Assembly: GCA_029379385.1 (NCBI GenBank)
Contig: CM055617.1
Coordinates: 5,952,001 to 6,016,000, forward strand
Length of the DNA stretch: 64,000 bases
Direction: 5' to 3'
Origin: Quillaja saponaria
Lineage: Eukaryota; Streptophyta; Magnoliopsida; Fabales; Quillajaceae
This document shows, piece by piece, positions 29,806 through 41,273 of the stretch (the stretch's first letter is position 1; every line of letters starts with the position of its first letter). The position numbers and the translations under genes were made by a program. The notes below the pieces were generated by a model. It did not search any database and was not told where the DNA came from. It saw only the letters and a list, made by a program, of their open reading frames with translations.

Positions 29806-32800
29806 TTACTTTTGCTTAGGTGGAACAGTTGCAACAGATTTCTTTATGCAATCTACAATTCCTTCACAATCTGCTTCAAGGGCACAGAGTGAGTCATCTT
29901 CAACTGAGTCCTCTGAATAAGAATGAGGGGAGCGGAGGTTCCCATGAGTTTGACAGGCCTTCATTGTCTTACAATGTTCCGCTTCATCATCTCTAATATT
30001 CAGGAACACATCGTACAGATTTTCTGGAGAAGACAAAAGAAAATAACTATAACTGCTAAAAATAACATTGACAAACTCAATTACATAAGAAAAGACTCAG
30101 GCAAGGCAATGCTTGTTCCCAGAAGGCAATTGACCAAAGCCTGAAGTTCCAACTCAATGATTCAATAAAGGGTATGTTGAACATTACATATCCACATATA
30201 AATGTGTATCAGACCAAGGTTCAATGCATACCTATTTTAGGCCTTCGAGTATTAGGTACTCTGGAAGTTTGAAATTCATCTGAGCAAAATTACAGTAGGA
30301 AGTGTTAGAAGTCTGAATTCAGCCAACAAAACCATATGCCTTAACACGAGAGCTTACCAAACAAATACAAGTCACCTCCAGTGTAATAATTCACAGCAAC
30401 CTCAGGTGCAGGCATTTTTTTCAAGTCCTCTACAAGAAATTAGAGAAATATACCATGTTATTCAACCAGCAGGAACAAGCAAATAACTTCATAATGAAAG
30501 TTGCATATGCATGGCTCTAAACCCATTTGTTAGAGTATATTTAGTATTAAGTTATGTTGGGTGTTAAGTCCCATATTGTTTAGATAAGCAAGTCTTATGT
30601 AATTGCTCTATTATAAATTTAAGGTCTTGGTATAGTCTTTGAATAATCCAAGCTACTACTATTTCTTTTTCTATATTTTTTATATGGTATCATAGCGGGT
30701 TTGATCTAAACCCAAGTTTAATCTTGGGGCTGCCGCCCCTTCTCTTTGGCAGCAGCCCCGAATAGTTTTTGTAAAAGTTTGTCTGTATATTTGTTAGTTG
30801 TTTAGTCTTTTGACACAACCCACATTCAAGATTGAAGAGATTGAAGAGTTTTCAATGTTCCCTGCTCGTTATCACTAATTCCGGAGTTGCCTTATCTTGG
30901 TTTCCGACTAGAGAAATTCTCGGCGAAAGTTGTTGCCAATTTGACATTTTACGTTGGTTGTGAATCAACAATTCTGTTTGAGACACATGTTGTTTATGTC
31001 ATTTTCTTTTAGGAACATGTTATTTGTGTCATTCTCGTTCTCGTTCTCTTAGGCACAAAGTGAGTCGAGTGAATTTGATGTAATTTTTTGTTATAGGGGA
31101 GTATTGAGAGTTTGTATTGTTTAAATAAGCAAGTCTTATGTAATTGTTCTATTATAAATTTAAGATCCTGGTTTAGTCTTGGAATAATCCAAGCTACTAC
31201 TATTTCTTTCTCTATATTTATTTTCCACCATTCAATATCAAAAATTCAAAAGTCATAAAAGCCTGAAAAATTTCCATCTTACCTCCTCGAGCCTTGAGAA
31301 ATTTGTCATAAGTTTCATATGCATGGCTTTCTACACATTCAGAAAAATGATCTGCAAAAGTGAAACCACATAAAAATTAGCATTTGAAGAATCATGCAGG
31401 CATGTGGGTCATATATATTTACTAAAAATTTTTAATGTAGCACTGCTGATAAAACAAAGGATATAATAGTAGCATTTAAAGAAGTTTGTAGGCTACTTCT
31501 CCAATATTCTATCCAATAGTGCCACTTCTCTCAATATGTGTGTATGCTGAATTTTTTCCAACTTTTTATTCTTGTATGCTTAAAATAATTCAACATATAA
31601 CTTCACATACTATTGCACATTCAAATAAAAATCTGGATGCTAAAACATTTCAGGATTACTATGCATAAAAAAAATATTAATAATAAATAAATAAGAATTG
31701 TGATGCAACAAAGATTGAATATGTGATACTTACATGCCATTCTTGGGCTTAATGCGTACATAAGAACCGTCATGACGTAATAGAATACAGCAATATGTTG
31801 AGCAAGAAAGCGGTCAAACCACCAAGCATTTCCCCCCAATTCCTGCAACCAGATGCCCGAACTATTAAAGCATCAAAATAACTATGCCAATAATCTACAG
31901 TACTTAATATTTGGGTATGGTTGTATATATGTGTGTCTGCATCTTATATAGAGCAGGGTCATTTAAAAAGCCTCAGATATTAGAGTACTTCTCTTACTGA
32001 TTTTCCCCACTACACTTTTTTTTTCCCTAAATTCACTATGGTCTTCTCATGTCAGGCATTAGTTTATTAACATCAACTTCTAAGCACCGAAACTACTTGA
32101 GGGCCAATGCAATAACAAGTGGTAAGATTTACAATATATGACATGTTTTAAGGAAAAACCACACGTTAGTTGCCTTAATGGAGTCAATATATAGAAATGC
32201 TGTAAATTTGAGAACATGACAAATCTTCAAGACCTTACTTCCATAATGAGTAAATGGTGCATCTCATTCCAGCTCTCAGCAAAATGCACTTTCAGATAGT
32301 CCGCCCTTCTCCACCAGCCAAAACTCTCATACAAGTGGAGAACTGATATAAAGGCTGCCATGAAAAAGTGCACAAGTTACAGGGCATTTCAAAGTTACAA
32401 CTTATGCACACTTCTCCAAATAAGCATGATCATATTTAGGGGCAATATTTGAGAATTTAACTTCTTAACGGCAAAAAAAGATATAAAAGAAGACTGGAAT
32501 CCTTCTCAAAATTGTAGAAGAATGAAAAGAAACAAAAATAGCACTCACCAAAGTAAGGAACTCTGGCAATAGTTTCCAGCACAAAGAACCTTGCATAATC
32601 ACGATCATGGTAGAATGCATCGAGTATCTTTATCACTGAATCCTGGAATTACTAGTAGCATTATATTATATAAAAAAATGTACAAGCAAAAGCTATTCAA
32701 GTCTTACCATCATGGGAATCCACTCAATAGATACTTATATTCCCAACTCAATGTGTAAGTGACATTCCTAAGAAAAGTCATAAACAAATACAGATCCTTA

Positions 32801-34181
32801 TACTCTCTACTCTAACATTTTAGTCAAACACAGGTCACAGCTTGTCTGAGTTTTAATCAGACCATAAATAACAACGATTGGCACCCTAGCACTATAATTA
32901 GTATTATAGTATAACAAATTGCAATTCAACCAAATAATTTAATGTTATCTATACATTTGCTTTGTTTGACAGGAAATAAGCTGTATATGTCAATTAGCTC
33001 ATACTTTCTAGTCAGCATTACCCAGAGGCAAAGGGATTAAATTTTAAGGGTTGGTAGACAAGTTGCTACAAAGTGCATGTAGGTTTCTAATATTAACTCA
33101 TTAATATACACGAGAATGAGCTAAAAATGTTTCTCATTTTCCTGAAATGGTCAAAACCAAAGTTGGAATAATTTACCAGCCAACATTTTTCTTTGATACA
33201 AGAATATACTGAAATCATGTCACAGCTAAGAGAAAGAAAAATCAACAGAAAAAAGACACAGAGCAACAAGCACATTCTTCAACTTTGTGATATGAGTAGA
33301 AATTTACACTAATTTACATTAGCATTTAAGCTTTAATCCAAAGAGCCATAGCGAGTCACCCAGATGAAGAGATTGACATGGAAATCAAGTTTACCGTGAG
33401 AAAAATATTCACAGACTGTTCAATCTTGATAACCCATTTTTCCAATGTACTGGAGGACGGACTGTCTGGTGGATTCCCTGTGCTTCCTATGCCATTCTCA
33501 TTAGGAAAACCATTGGGTTGGAAGGACTCCTCTACTACCACTTTTTCCTCTTCATCTTGCAAAAGAGTTGCTTGGATCCTAGAAATATACAATGGAATTA
33601 TTCAGTCAGAGAAAGACCCCAAGAGGGAAAGAGATTACAGTTTGTCTTCCAAATTTGCATATAGGGGTTTAAAAGCAAAGTCTTCAATAAGGTAAAAATT
33701 GAGATATCTCGTGAAAATGCATACTAGCATCGCAAATAGATTACAAGTAAAATACAAAATCTTCAAACTTTCTCACAATTTCGTCCCAATATTTTTAACC
33801 AAACAATTGATAGAGCTCAGATAAATTTGAACTTCCTGGGCTTTCTCATCATCCAAAATAAAATTAAAACGAAACCCATAATTAAGATATCTCCGACCTT
33901 CATTCTCTCGCGACCATTATCTAGAGCGGAAAATTAAATTAAAAAAATGAACTTGCAAACATAGGCAAACCTGTAAATAGTGAAATCGGTGCACTAAGAA
34001 GACAAAACCCAAAGCTTACAAACCTGGGAATTGGTCGGCTAATTGAGAGAGGATTATGGTAAAGTAAATGACTTTGTGACTGTAAGGAAGCGAAATTCTT
34101 GAAATTCCTTGCTTTGAAGGATGTAGAGGACGAGACTGAAATTGCAATCGCCATAGATGACAAAATGGTTGCCATTCTCAC
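29806..34181 (-). CDS. PTOX: Plastid terminal oxidase PTOX (IMMUTANS)
   Basis: Nine minus-strand exons (34181-34024, 33578-33395, 32642-32549, 32354-32239, 31842-31734, 31351-31283, 30429-30358, 30279-30232, 30023-29806) join in phase to 355 aa; ATG at 34175 is an alternative start. The Ser-rich N-terminus looks like a chloroplast transit peptide. The product is a di-iron plastoquinol oxidase in thylakoids that passes electrons to O2 during carotenoid synthesis and chlororespiration. The six iron ligands are visible: E137 ([10 protein letters not shown]), E176 and H179 (EMHH), E228, E297 and H300 (EAEH), each exactly one residue after the published IMMUTANS positions. The eighth exon encodes 16 residues ([16 protein letters not shown]), the PTOX-specific insertion that separates it from mitochondrial AOX. 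A TRIM element sits in the sixth intron. The upstream neighbour is the divergent DUF3537 gene, as in Arabidopsis. Confidence 0.96.
30528..31227 (+). mobile_element. TRIM-type miniature LTR retrotransposon in PTOX intron 6
   Basis: Two direct terminal repeats, about 30528-30684 and 31102-31227, share a core 'AAGCAAGTCTTATGTAATTG' plus 'AATAATCCAAGCTACTACTA'. The left repeat starts TGTTAGAG and the right one ends CA. A perfect 5-bp target duplication CCATT flanks the element (30523-30527 and 31228-31232). Directly after the left LTR is TGGTATCATAGC, one mismatch from the initiator-tRNA-Met primer-binding site; a purine tract AGGGGAG precedes the right LTR. The ~417-bp interior has no open frame but has a GC-rich hairpin (GGGGCTGC at 30726-30733 with GCAGCCCC at 30752-30759). 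The right LTR lacks about 30 bp found in the left one. At 700 bp and non-coding, it fits a terminal-repeat retrotransposon in miniature, opposite in orientation to PTOX. Confidence 0.88.
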
Positions 34182-36766
34182 CCTCCCACTGCAGAATTGC
34201 CAAGAAATTGAATTAAAGCTTGGAAAGAAGGGAAAGTGCTCCTTGCAATAGCCCAGTACACGGAGAGCTGTTGGTTTGTGAAGAAGGTAGCAAATTTGAT
34301 TTTTCCAAAGCAGAACTTTGTCGTTTCACGAGCTCAGCGGTAAGGTGGCTGAGGTGGCCGCCTATTCCGTAGGCAAAATATTCAACACAAAAGTTCATAG
34401 TTCATCGCACCTTGAAAAATCAAAAACGAACTAGCCTCATTTGTCGTTTGCTACAATGCCATGGAGACATGAAGGAATGAAGTGCGTTTCTCCTTTGACG
34501 ACATTGAAGAGATCTCCCGACAACTTGGACCTAGATATTTTCTTCGGCTGAATTGACAATGACGGTGTTTTAATTTTTAAAAAACTAAAATACCTAAAAT
34601 TACTTGATTATTTTTTTAAGGGACACTTCTTTCACTGTTTTTTAAAAATTAAGGATATTTTTAAAAGTACCAATATTTAAAAAATTAATTATAATTTTTT
34701 AAAATTAAAAATATAAAAATTATTTATCAATTTTAAAAAATTATTAAATATATTTTTAATTAATTTATAAAATATTTAATTTATCTTCATAAATATATTC
34801 TTAATTAATAATATTTTTTTATTATTTTAAACATTCACAATAACTTATAATTTATTTTACTAAATATATATATTTTTTTATTTCTAATATCAATTTTTAC
34901 TAAAAAATTTCTAAATACGATAATTATTTTTAATAATTATTTTTCGATTTGAAAGTCAAAATAATTTTTACACTGTTGTGACATTACCAAACTCAGTTTT
35001 TATGAATCGTTGTATAAAAGAAGTCACACAGCATTATTAAATTTACTCTTTTATGAATCATTATATAAAAAAATATCACCGTTTGTGTCGTTTATATCAA
35101 TCTGATACCTATTTCCAAGGTCAACCCTATACGAATGGCCTTGCAGCTGAAACTAAACATCACAAAAATCAAACAACGCTAACAAGATAAAGAAAATTGT
35201 ACCAAAAAAATTAAAGGATTTTTCTAATTAGTGTCATGAACATTGCTAAAATAATATAGCTAATTTTTGTATTATTTTTTTACCTTTAATAGATAATTAT
35301 GTAATTAATTAATTAATTATTATATTTTAACAAATATACTAAGAACACTTATTAAAAAAAAAAAACTTAATATCATAAATGATTAGCAACACCCTGACAC
35401 ACATATATATATATATACATATATTTTACATGTGTTAGAATAAAACTGTTATGTAAAAAATAAAAAGAAACGGTAAAAATATAAAAATAATATTATATTT
35501 ATTTTATTAAAAAATTAAAAAATTAATTAATTTACTTAATAAAGAGATAATAATTTTTTTTAACATAGATAATAATTACATCAATCAATTACAGTAGAAG
35601 TTTTCCAATTCAGTTATCACATAATAGTGGAACAATTAACTCATAATTATATAGAAAATATTTACCACATCAACATATGGGAATTCAAACTTGAAATCTT
35701 ATAGTTTCAGCACCTCTGTCTTAACCAGTTAAGCTAAAATATAATCAACAAGAGATAATAAGTTAATGGAAACAAAAATTGATAGTTATTAGAATATTAA
35801 AATAAAATATTATTTTTAGTTATTAGAGATAATTGAATATTAAAATAGTATAGATAGATATACGGAATAGTTACCATTTAATTATTGAACCTGTCTTATT
35901 AATGAAGCTTAAGAAATGTTAGGAAAAAATAAAACAACGAAGCTTAAAAAAGAATAATAGTTATGGGTCAAAAAACATTAAATCAAAATAAGAGTATGCA
36001 CACGTCTAATTGTAATATTTTAAACTATTTCCAGTAATTTATAAGATTTCATAATATATAATAATAAAATGTATTAAATTGTATATTTTTATGATTATTA
36101 AATTACTATTTTATTATTATTACTCTATTTAATAGACTTATATTTATATACATAATATAAAAGAGAGTCAATAATATAATTATATATTATCATATTAATA
36201 ATAAGTATTATTTAAAAATTAATTATATAGACATATATTATCTTATTATTCTTATTAATATATCAAACAAAACAAGATTTTTTTACAAATATGTGTATTT
36301 AATAAAATATGATAAATATAACTTTTAAAATCTAAAATAATAAATTATCAGATTTCGTGACTTCTCATCCTCCTAAATATATTTTTGGAGTTCGAACTGT
36401 TGTTACAGAAAACTCCCAACCATTGACTTCGGGTGTTTTATCAGTCTCCGGTTACCTTACTCATCCTTCTACAAAGCCATTACCAATTACCAATTATGCT
36501 CTGCACAAACCACACACAATATGTTGTGATTAAGACTCTACATGTGGCAGAGATTGGTTGGTCGCACCTTCGTTGTACTCTGTTTCCAAATAAAAGGTCT
36601 ACAAACAGCTAACGTCAAATATTTTTAGGCACATTGAAGTTGGGTGTTGTGTGGGAAACTTAAAAGAGAGTTTGAAAAAACAACTCTTCCCTTTCTCTTA
36701 AAACTTTCTGATTCATGTATCCCCCCAATTTTCATGTGTTCTGGGTCTTGCAAAATTCCCAGGATT
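34182..36766. other. Intergenic region between divergent PTOX and DUF3537 genes
   Basis: The first few hundred bases are the PTOX promoter side and 36400-36766 the leader and promoter side of the DUF3537 gene. The middle is very AT-rich and shows only a tRNA-like fragment (35679-35736). A minus-strand open frame at 34213-34398 has no recognisable motif. Confidence 0.6.
35679..35736 (-). repeat. tRNA-derived fragment (possible SINE head)
   Basis: Read on the minus strand, TAGCTTAACTGG (35736-35725) matches the RNA polymerase III A-box consensus TRGYNNARNNGG. About 35 nt later AGTTTGAATTCCC (35691-35679) resembles a decayed B box. The stretch between them reads like a tRNA anticodon-arm region. 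No acceptor-stem pairing or CCA end is seen, so this is not an intact tRNA gene. Confidence 0.4.
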
Positions 36767-38798
36767 ATGGAAGGTGAAACAAAAACTTTCCTATCAAATA
36801 TCAAGGTTGTTTCAAGGTACTTTACCCATGATGGAATTGAATGGAGGAGCTTTAGGTCATGTCTAAGACGGGTTTGTTTGGATCAATCTAATTCTTGGAG
36901 AGCTGGTCTCTCATGGTCCATATTCTTTATTTTAACCTTTGTTGTACCAATTCTGTCGCATTTTCTCCTATTATGTCCTACCTGCGACGAAAACCATAGC
37001 CGACCATATCACGTGGTGGTACAGTCATATATTTCTGTATTTGCAACACTCTCATTCGTCAGTCTCTCTCGCTGGCATCGTAAATTTGGTCTGAGAAGGT
37101 TCTTGTTCCTTGATAAATTATGTGATGCAAGTGACAAGGTTCAACGAGGATATGCAGAACAGCTCCAGGTAATTTTCCTTCTTTGCAAGTGAATTTTCTA
37201 TTCAATTTCTTGAACAGTTTCTTTCAATGAATCCAAAACCGTTTACCCATTTATTTGTTTTACATTGGGTTTGGATCAAACAATGCCTTGTCTAATTATT
37301 TAGTAGAGGAAATTATTGATTTTTATTAGTACTATATAGGAATATATTTGTCTGTTTCTGAGTGTCTCTTTAGGTTATTTATTTAGTTTTTCTTATTCTT
37401 CAATGATCAATCTTTTGAGAGTAATGGTGTTTCTGAATCCTGAAAGAGGAGAGCAAAAGAAAGAAAAAAATATAACTTTGGAGCCCAAATTCATGGGCAT
37501 TTCATATAGAGAGCACATTTTCCCCAAGGAACCTTTCCCCGAGTCAGCTATGCCCTCAACCTCCTAGTTCTTTTATTTAAAGAAATACAAATAGGCTGAA
37601 TAGCAATGAGGATTTGGATAAGAATCCAAGTCAAATTAATGTGTTCTTCTATAATGTTTTGAAAATCCATAATATTAAGACGTGATTTGTAACACATGAA
37701 GATGAGATCACGAGACATTCTTATATTTGCAGAGATCAATGAAGCTCATATTGCTTTTTGGGCTCCCATGTTCTGTTGCTGAATGTGTCTATAAAGTATG
37801 GTGGTATGTTTCAGGAGCAAATGAAATACCATATTATGGTAATAAATATCTGAGCATCACAATTTTGTGCACATTGGAGATATGTTCTTGGGTTTACCGA
37901 ACCTCGGTTTTCTTCCTAGTATGTGTTCTCTTCCAACTTCTCTGCCATCTACAAATGCTCAAGTTAGAAGAATTTGCTCAAGTTTTTCACAAAGAAACTG
38001 AAGTGAGATCAATCTTAGTAGAGCATCTAATTTCAAGAAGAAACCTACGGATTATTAGCCATCGCTTCCGAGTATTCATTTTGCTGTCTCTAATTTTTGT
38101 CACAGCAAGTCAGCTCAATTCTCTGCTTATGACTTTAAGGACTGGAGCTAATGTCAATATCTTCAAGGCTGGAGAGCTCACAGTAAGCCTGCTTTCCCCT
38201 ATGCTACCAATTGATGTTGCTGCTGATTAATTGCAGTATTATGCATTAATACATTCATGATTTCTGATAATGGTTGCAGCTATGCTCTATTAACCTGTTG
38301 GCTGGGCTATACATAATTTTGAGAAGTGCAACAAAGGTTACACATAAAGCACAGTCAATTACCAGCCTTGCTGCAAAGTGGCATGTTTGTGCGACTATAC
38401 ACTCTTTTGATGACACTGATGTAGAAACACCGAAGGTACAGTTTGATGCAGCTCATGTTTTTTTTTGCCAATTGGGGATCAGAAGACGAGGAAGGAGATG
38501 GGGATGACGAATTGGATAACACCAAGATGGTGCCAATTTATGCACACACCATCTCATCCCAAAAGAGGCAAGCTCTAGGTCAGTGGGAATTTGCTATTGG
38601 TGTTTTTCTTATTTAATCATTTATCTATTGCAGAAAGTATAAAATGAGACTTCTATTGCAGTAACATATATGGAGCATAACCGAGCAGGAGTAACTGTAT
38701 TTGGATTCATGCTTGACAGAACGTCCCTCCGCTCCATTTTTGCCATTGAACTACCTATTTTTCTTTGGCTGCTTAACAAGACGATTGGTATTTCTTAA
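36767..38798 (+). CDS. DUF3537 gustatory-receptor-like 7-TM protein (one frame break)
   Basis: Exons are 36767-37168, 37733-38182, 38280-38578 and 38662-38798. The repaired product is about 428 aa, the family's usual size. I chose the ATG at 36767 (MEGETKTF) over an in-frame one at 36644 because conserved sequence begins there. Seven hydrophobic segments are visible, starting AGLSWSIFFILTFVVPILSH and ending FAIELPIFLWLLNKTIGIS, with an acidic loop (WGSEDEEGDGDDELDNTK) before the last. DUF3537 proteins have been proposed as plant relatives of insect gustatory/odorant receptor channels; the Arabidopsis neighbour of IMMUTANS, MRB1 (AT4G22270), is one. Ligand and channel function here are unknown. 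A run of nine T at 38458-38466 is one base too long: deleting one restores the frame into the acidic loop. A 16-nt GT...AG stretch (38436-38451) would also restore it, but is far too short to be an intron. Confidence 0.87.
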
Positions 38799-41273
38799 TC
38801 TTCTTTGCCCATTTTCTTCTTTATGGATTTGTATTACTATAAAATATAGCTTCTTTTTTGTTGTTGGTACTACCTCCTTTATGTTAACGATGTAAACTGT
38901 GTAATCTGGTTATGCATTTATATGATTCTTTTGTATTATTCAAACTGACAGTCTGAAAATTTCTGTAACTTTCAGAATTCTTTATCCTACCACCTGTTCG
39001 AGTATGCCAAACCTCAGATGAAAATTAAAATGAAAGACGAAGTGCAAAAATGGTTTCTTTATAAATCTAATACCACACACTTCACTTTTTACTAGAGACT
39101 ATCCCCAACGTGCAAACTTCAATTCATTATCATCTATCATTCAAATGATCATTAAATTGTAAGAGAAAAATGATTGGAAAAGAAAAGGAAATCAGTAGTC
39201 AATCTCAGATATGACAGTATAATTATTCTTTGATCCATATATTAGATGTTCACACGTACCAACAGCTGAAACAAACTAGGCCTTAATACATCTTCATGAA
39301 CTATCATTGCTATTGTACTGCTTTCCAAATGTTAATTAGACATCCCCAGTCCTTTAAGCATCACTGAATTCTGCGGATAACATACAAAGGCACGTGTTAG
39401 TTAAAAAAGTTGAGAAAAATATGGAGTAGAAATTTACACTCAAAACAGGATTGCAAGTATTCTGCAATTGAGAGACTACGTGCTGCAGTAAATATTGGGG
39501 TCAATGGGAACGGGGAGGCTGATCTTGCAAACTAGAGGGAGAAGTTTAGCTCTCTCCTGCTTGACAGGAACTCTTTTTTACAGAGCCTTCGGGTTTCAAT
39601 GGCAATAGCCATCTTATACAAGCTCTAAGCACCCGTGCAGCATGTAAAAGCAGGTTGTTCTGGACCAGAACCCTCTGAGAACGGCATGCAGGTCAAGGGG
39701 CACAAGAATCTTTTTGGCCTCATCGCATGTTAGATGTTAAAGTATCTGCATGCCCGGCACTGATGAACAATGGCACAACCAACTAGCCAGGACAGACCAA
39801 CCCTTCATTTTCTTAGCCTCCAATGTTGTTTTAGACTGTGGACTATTGCTTGGGTACAAAATGAAACCTGCCCTGCAACTTTTGGTGAAAGCTGGTTTTT
39901 GCCATTCGAGTCTAAATTACTCAATTACCAACTCAAGTTCAACAAACTGATAGTGAATTATCACTCGATCAGCGACACATATTCAAAGTTCTGGCAACGA
40001 AGAGGATCCAAATCTGTAACACTGTAGACATTAAAAATTTGACATTAATATCATACACATGGATGTCATCAAGAAATATGATGTTGCTAATGAAATGCAA
40101 AAACATTGTTGCTTCCAGCCAAAAAAAAAGTTTTTCATTAGCTTGTAACCATTGAATATTTGTTGCCAATCTCCGGGGTCAAAATTTGCTAATTATTATG
40201 GTACACACTTCTATTCCATGAAGTTTCAGCTTCTGCTGGTGCTTGAAGGTGTTCTGTACAAAAATCAGAATCAGGATCCACTCTCTTAATTAATGGCTGT
40301 AAGTGTTCTTATCTATTACTGTTTTGTAATAAGCTTATCAGAATTCCTTTGAGTTTCTTTTTAATACCGTTGAAATTGTGATAAACAAAAAACCATTTTT
40401 AATCTTGTATTCCATCTGTAAGGTTCTTTCTTTTTGTTTATGAATCCTTACATGCATTTTACCCAAAATCTCAGAAAATGCCTCTTGAACCTTTTTTACT
40501 TTGGGTACTGCCTCTTGAATTATTGTAAACTCCCATTAATACCAAAGAGATTCCAAGTTTAAATTGCACTCCAAATTCATTGTTATAAATAAAAAAGGAT
40601 TTTTTTTAACAAATACATAAGGGCGGAATAATTAATGTTGTATTTCGAAATGAAATTATTCTAAAAGTAGTAATTCATAAATTGTATAAAATTAAAATAA
40701 TTGTCAACTACTGTAATAAATAATAACAAATTTCTATATATATCACTTCAACACAAAGTATTCTAAAAATACTAGTTATAGAAATTTATTAAGAAAATAA
40801 TAATAATAATAAGACAAAATTATGCACCAATTTTTTTAGGGGTAATTTAAAGCTTCTTTTCTAGTGTCTAATACAACTTTGCAATTGTATCCTGTATAAC
40901 ATAGTGATTGTATTTGTTCACGCGTGATTGAGATTGTCACGTTATAAGTTGGTATAAGATTCACAGTTCATCAATCACTGTGGAGTATGGACTTATTTCC
41001 ATCCCAAAATTTATGGCTTATATGATAAGATTTGATTATAATTTTCAGTAAAAAAATCAATTTTCTTCTCAGATATGGCAATGAATCTTATGGTATCTCT
41101 CTGTTTTTCCTTTCTCTGCTGGAATGGAACCCAATGGTTTCCTGGTATGCAAGAAATTAGAGTATATATAAACCCAGACATCCTCTGCCTTCTCATTTGA
41201 GTTTAGGTCTGTGAGTTAGGTCATTGTAGCCACAATAAAAAATCTAAATCATTTTCTTTTATTCTTTGCAAAT
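38799..41273. other. Intergenic region with a less AT-rich unexplained block
   Basis: It begins with the 3' end of the DUF3537 gene and ends with the promoter of the RIN4-like gene. Between about 39360 and 39970 the composition is noticeably less AT-rich, but the open frames there (39750-39950 and 39770-40027) overlap each other, carry no known motif, and lack convincing splice partners. The rest looks non-coding. Confidence 0.55.
41163..41171 (+). promoter_or_regulatory. TATA box of the RIN4-like gene
   Basis: TATATATAA lies 102-110 bp before the ATG at 41274, a normal distance for a plant core promoter with a leader of about 75-80 nt. Confidence 0.6.

Noticed and set aside
30232..31227. 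Idea that the PTOX intron repeat is a duplicated exon
   Set aside because: The repeats have LTR ends, a primer-binding site and a target duplication, and no coding similarity to PTOX exons.
38701..38895. 64-codon plus-strand open frame
   Set aside because: It is out of frame with the last DUF3537 exon, whose conserved ending ...LLNKTIGIS is read from the other frame at 38662-38798.
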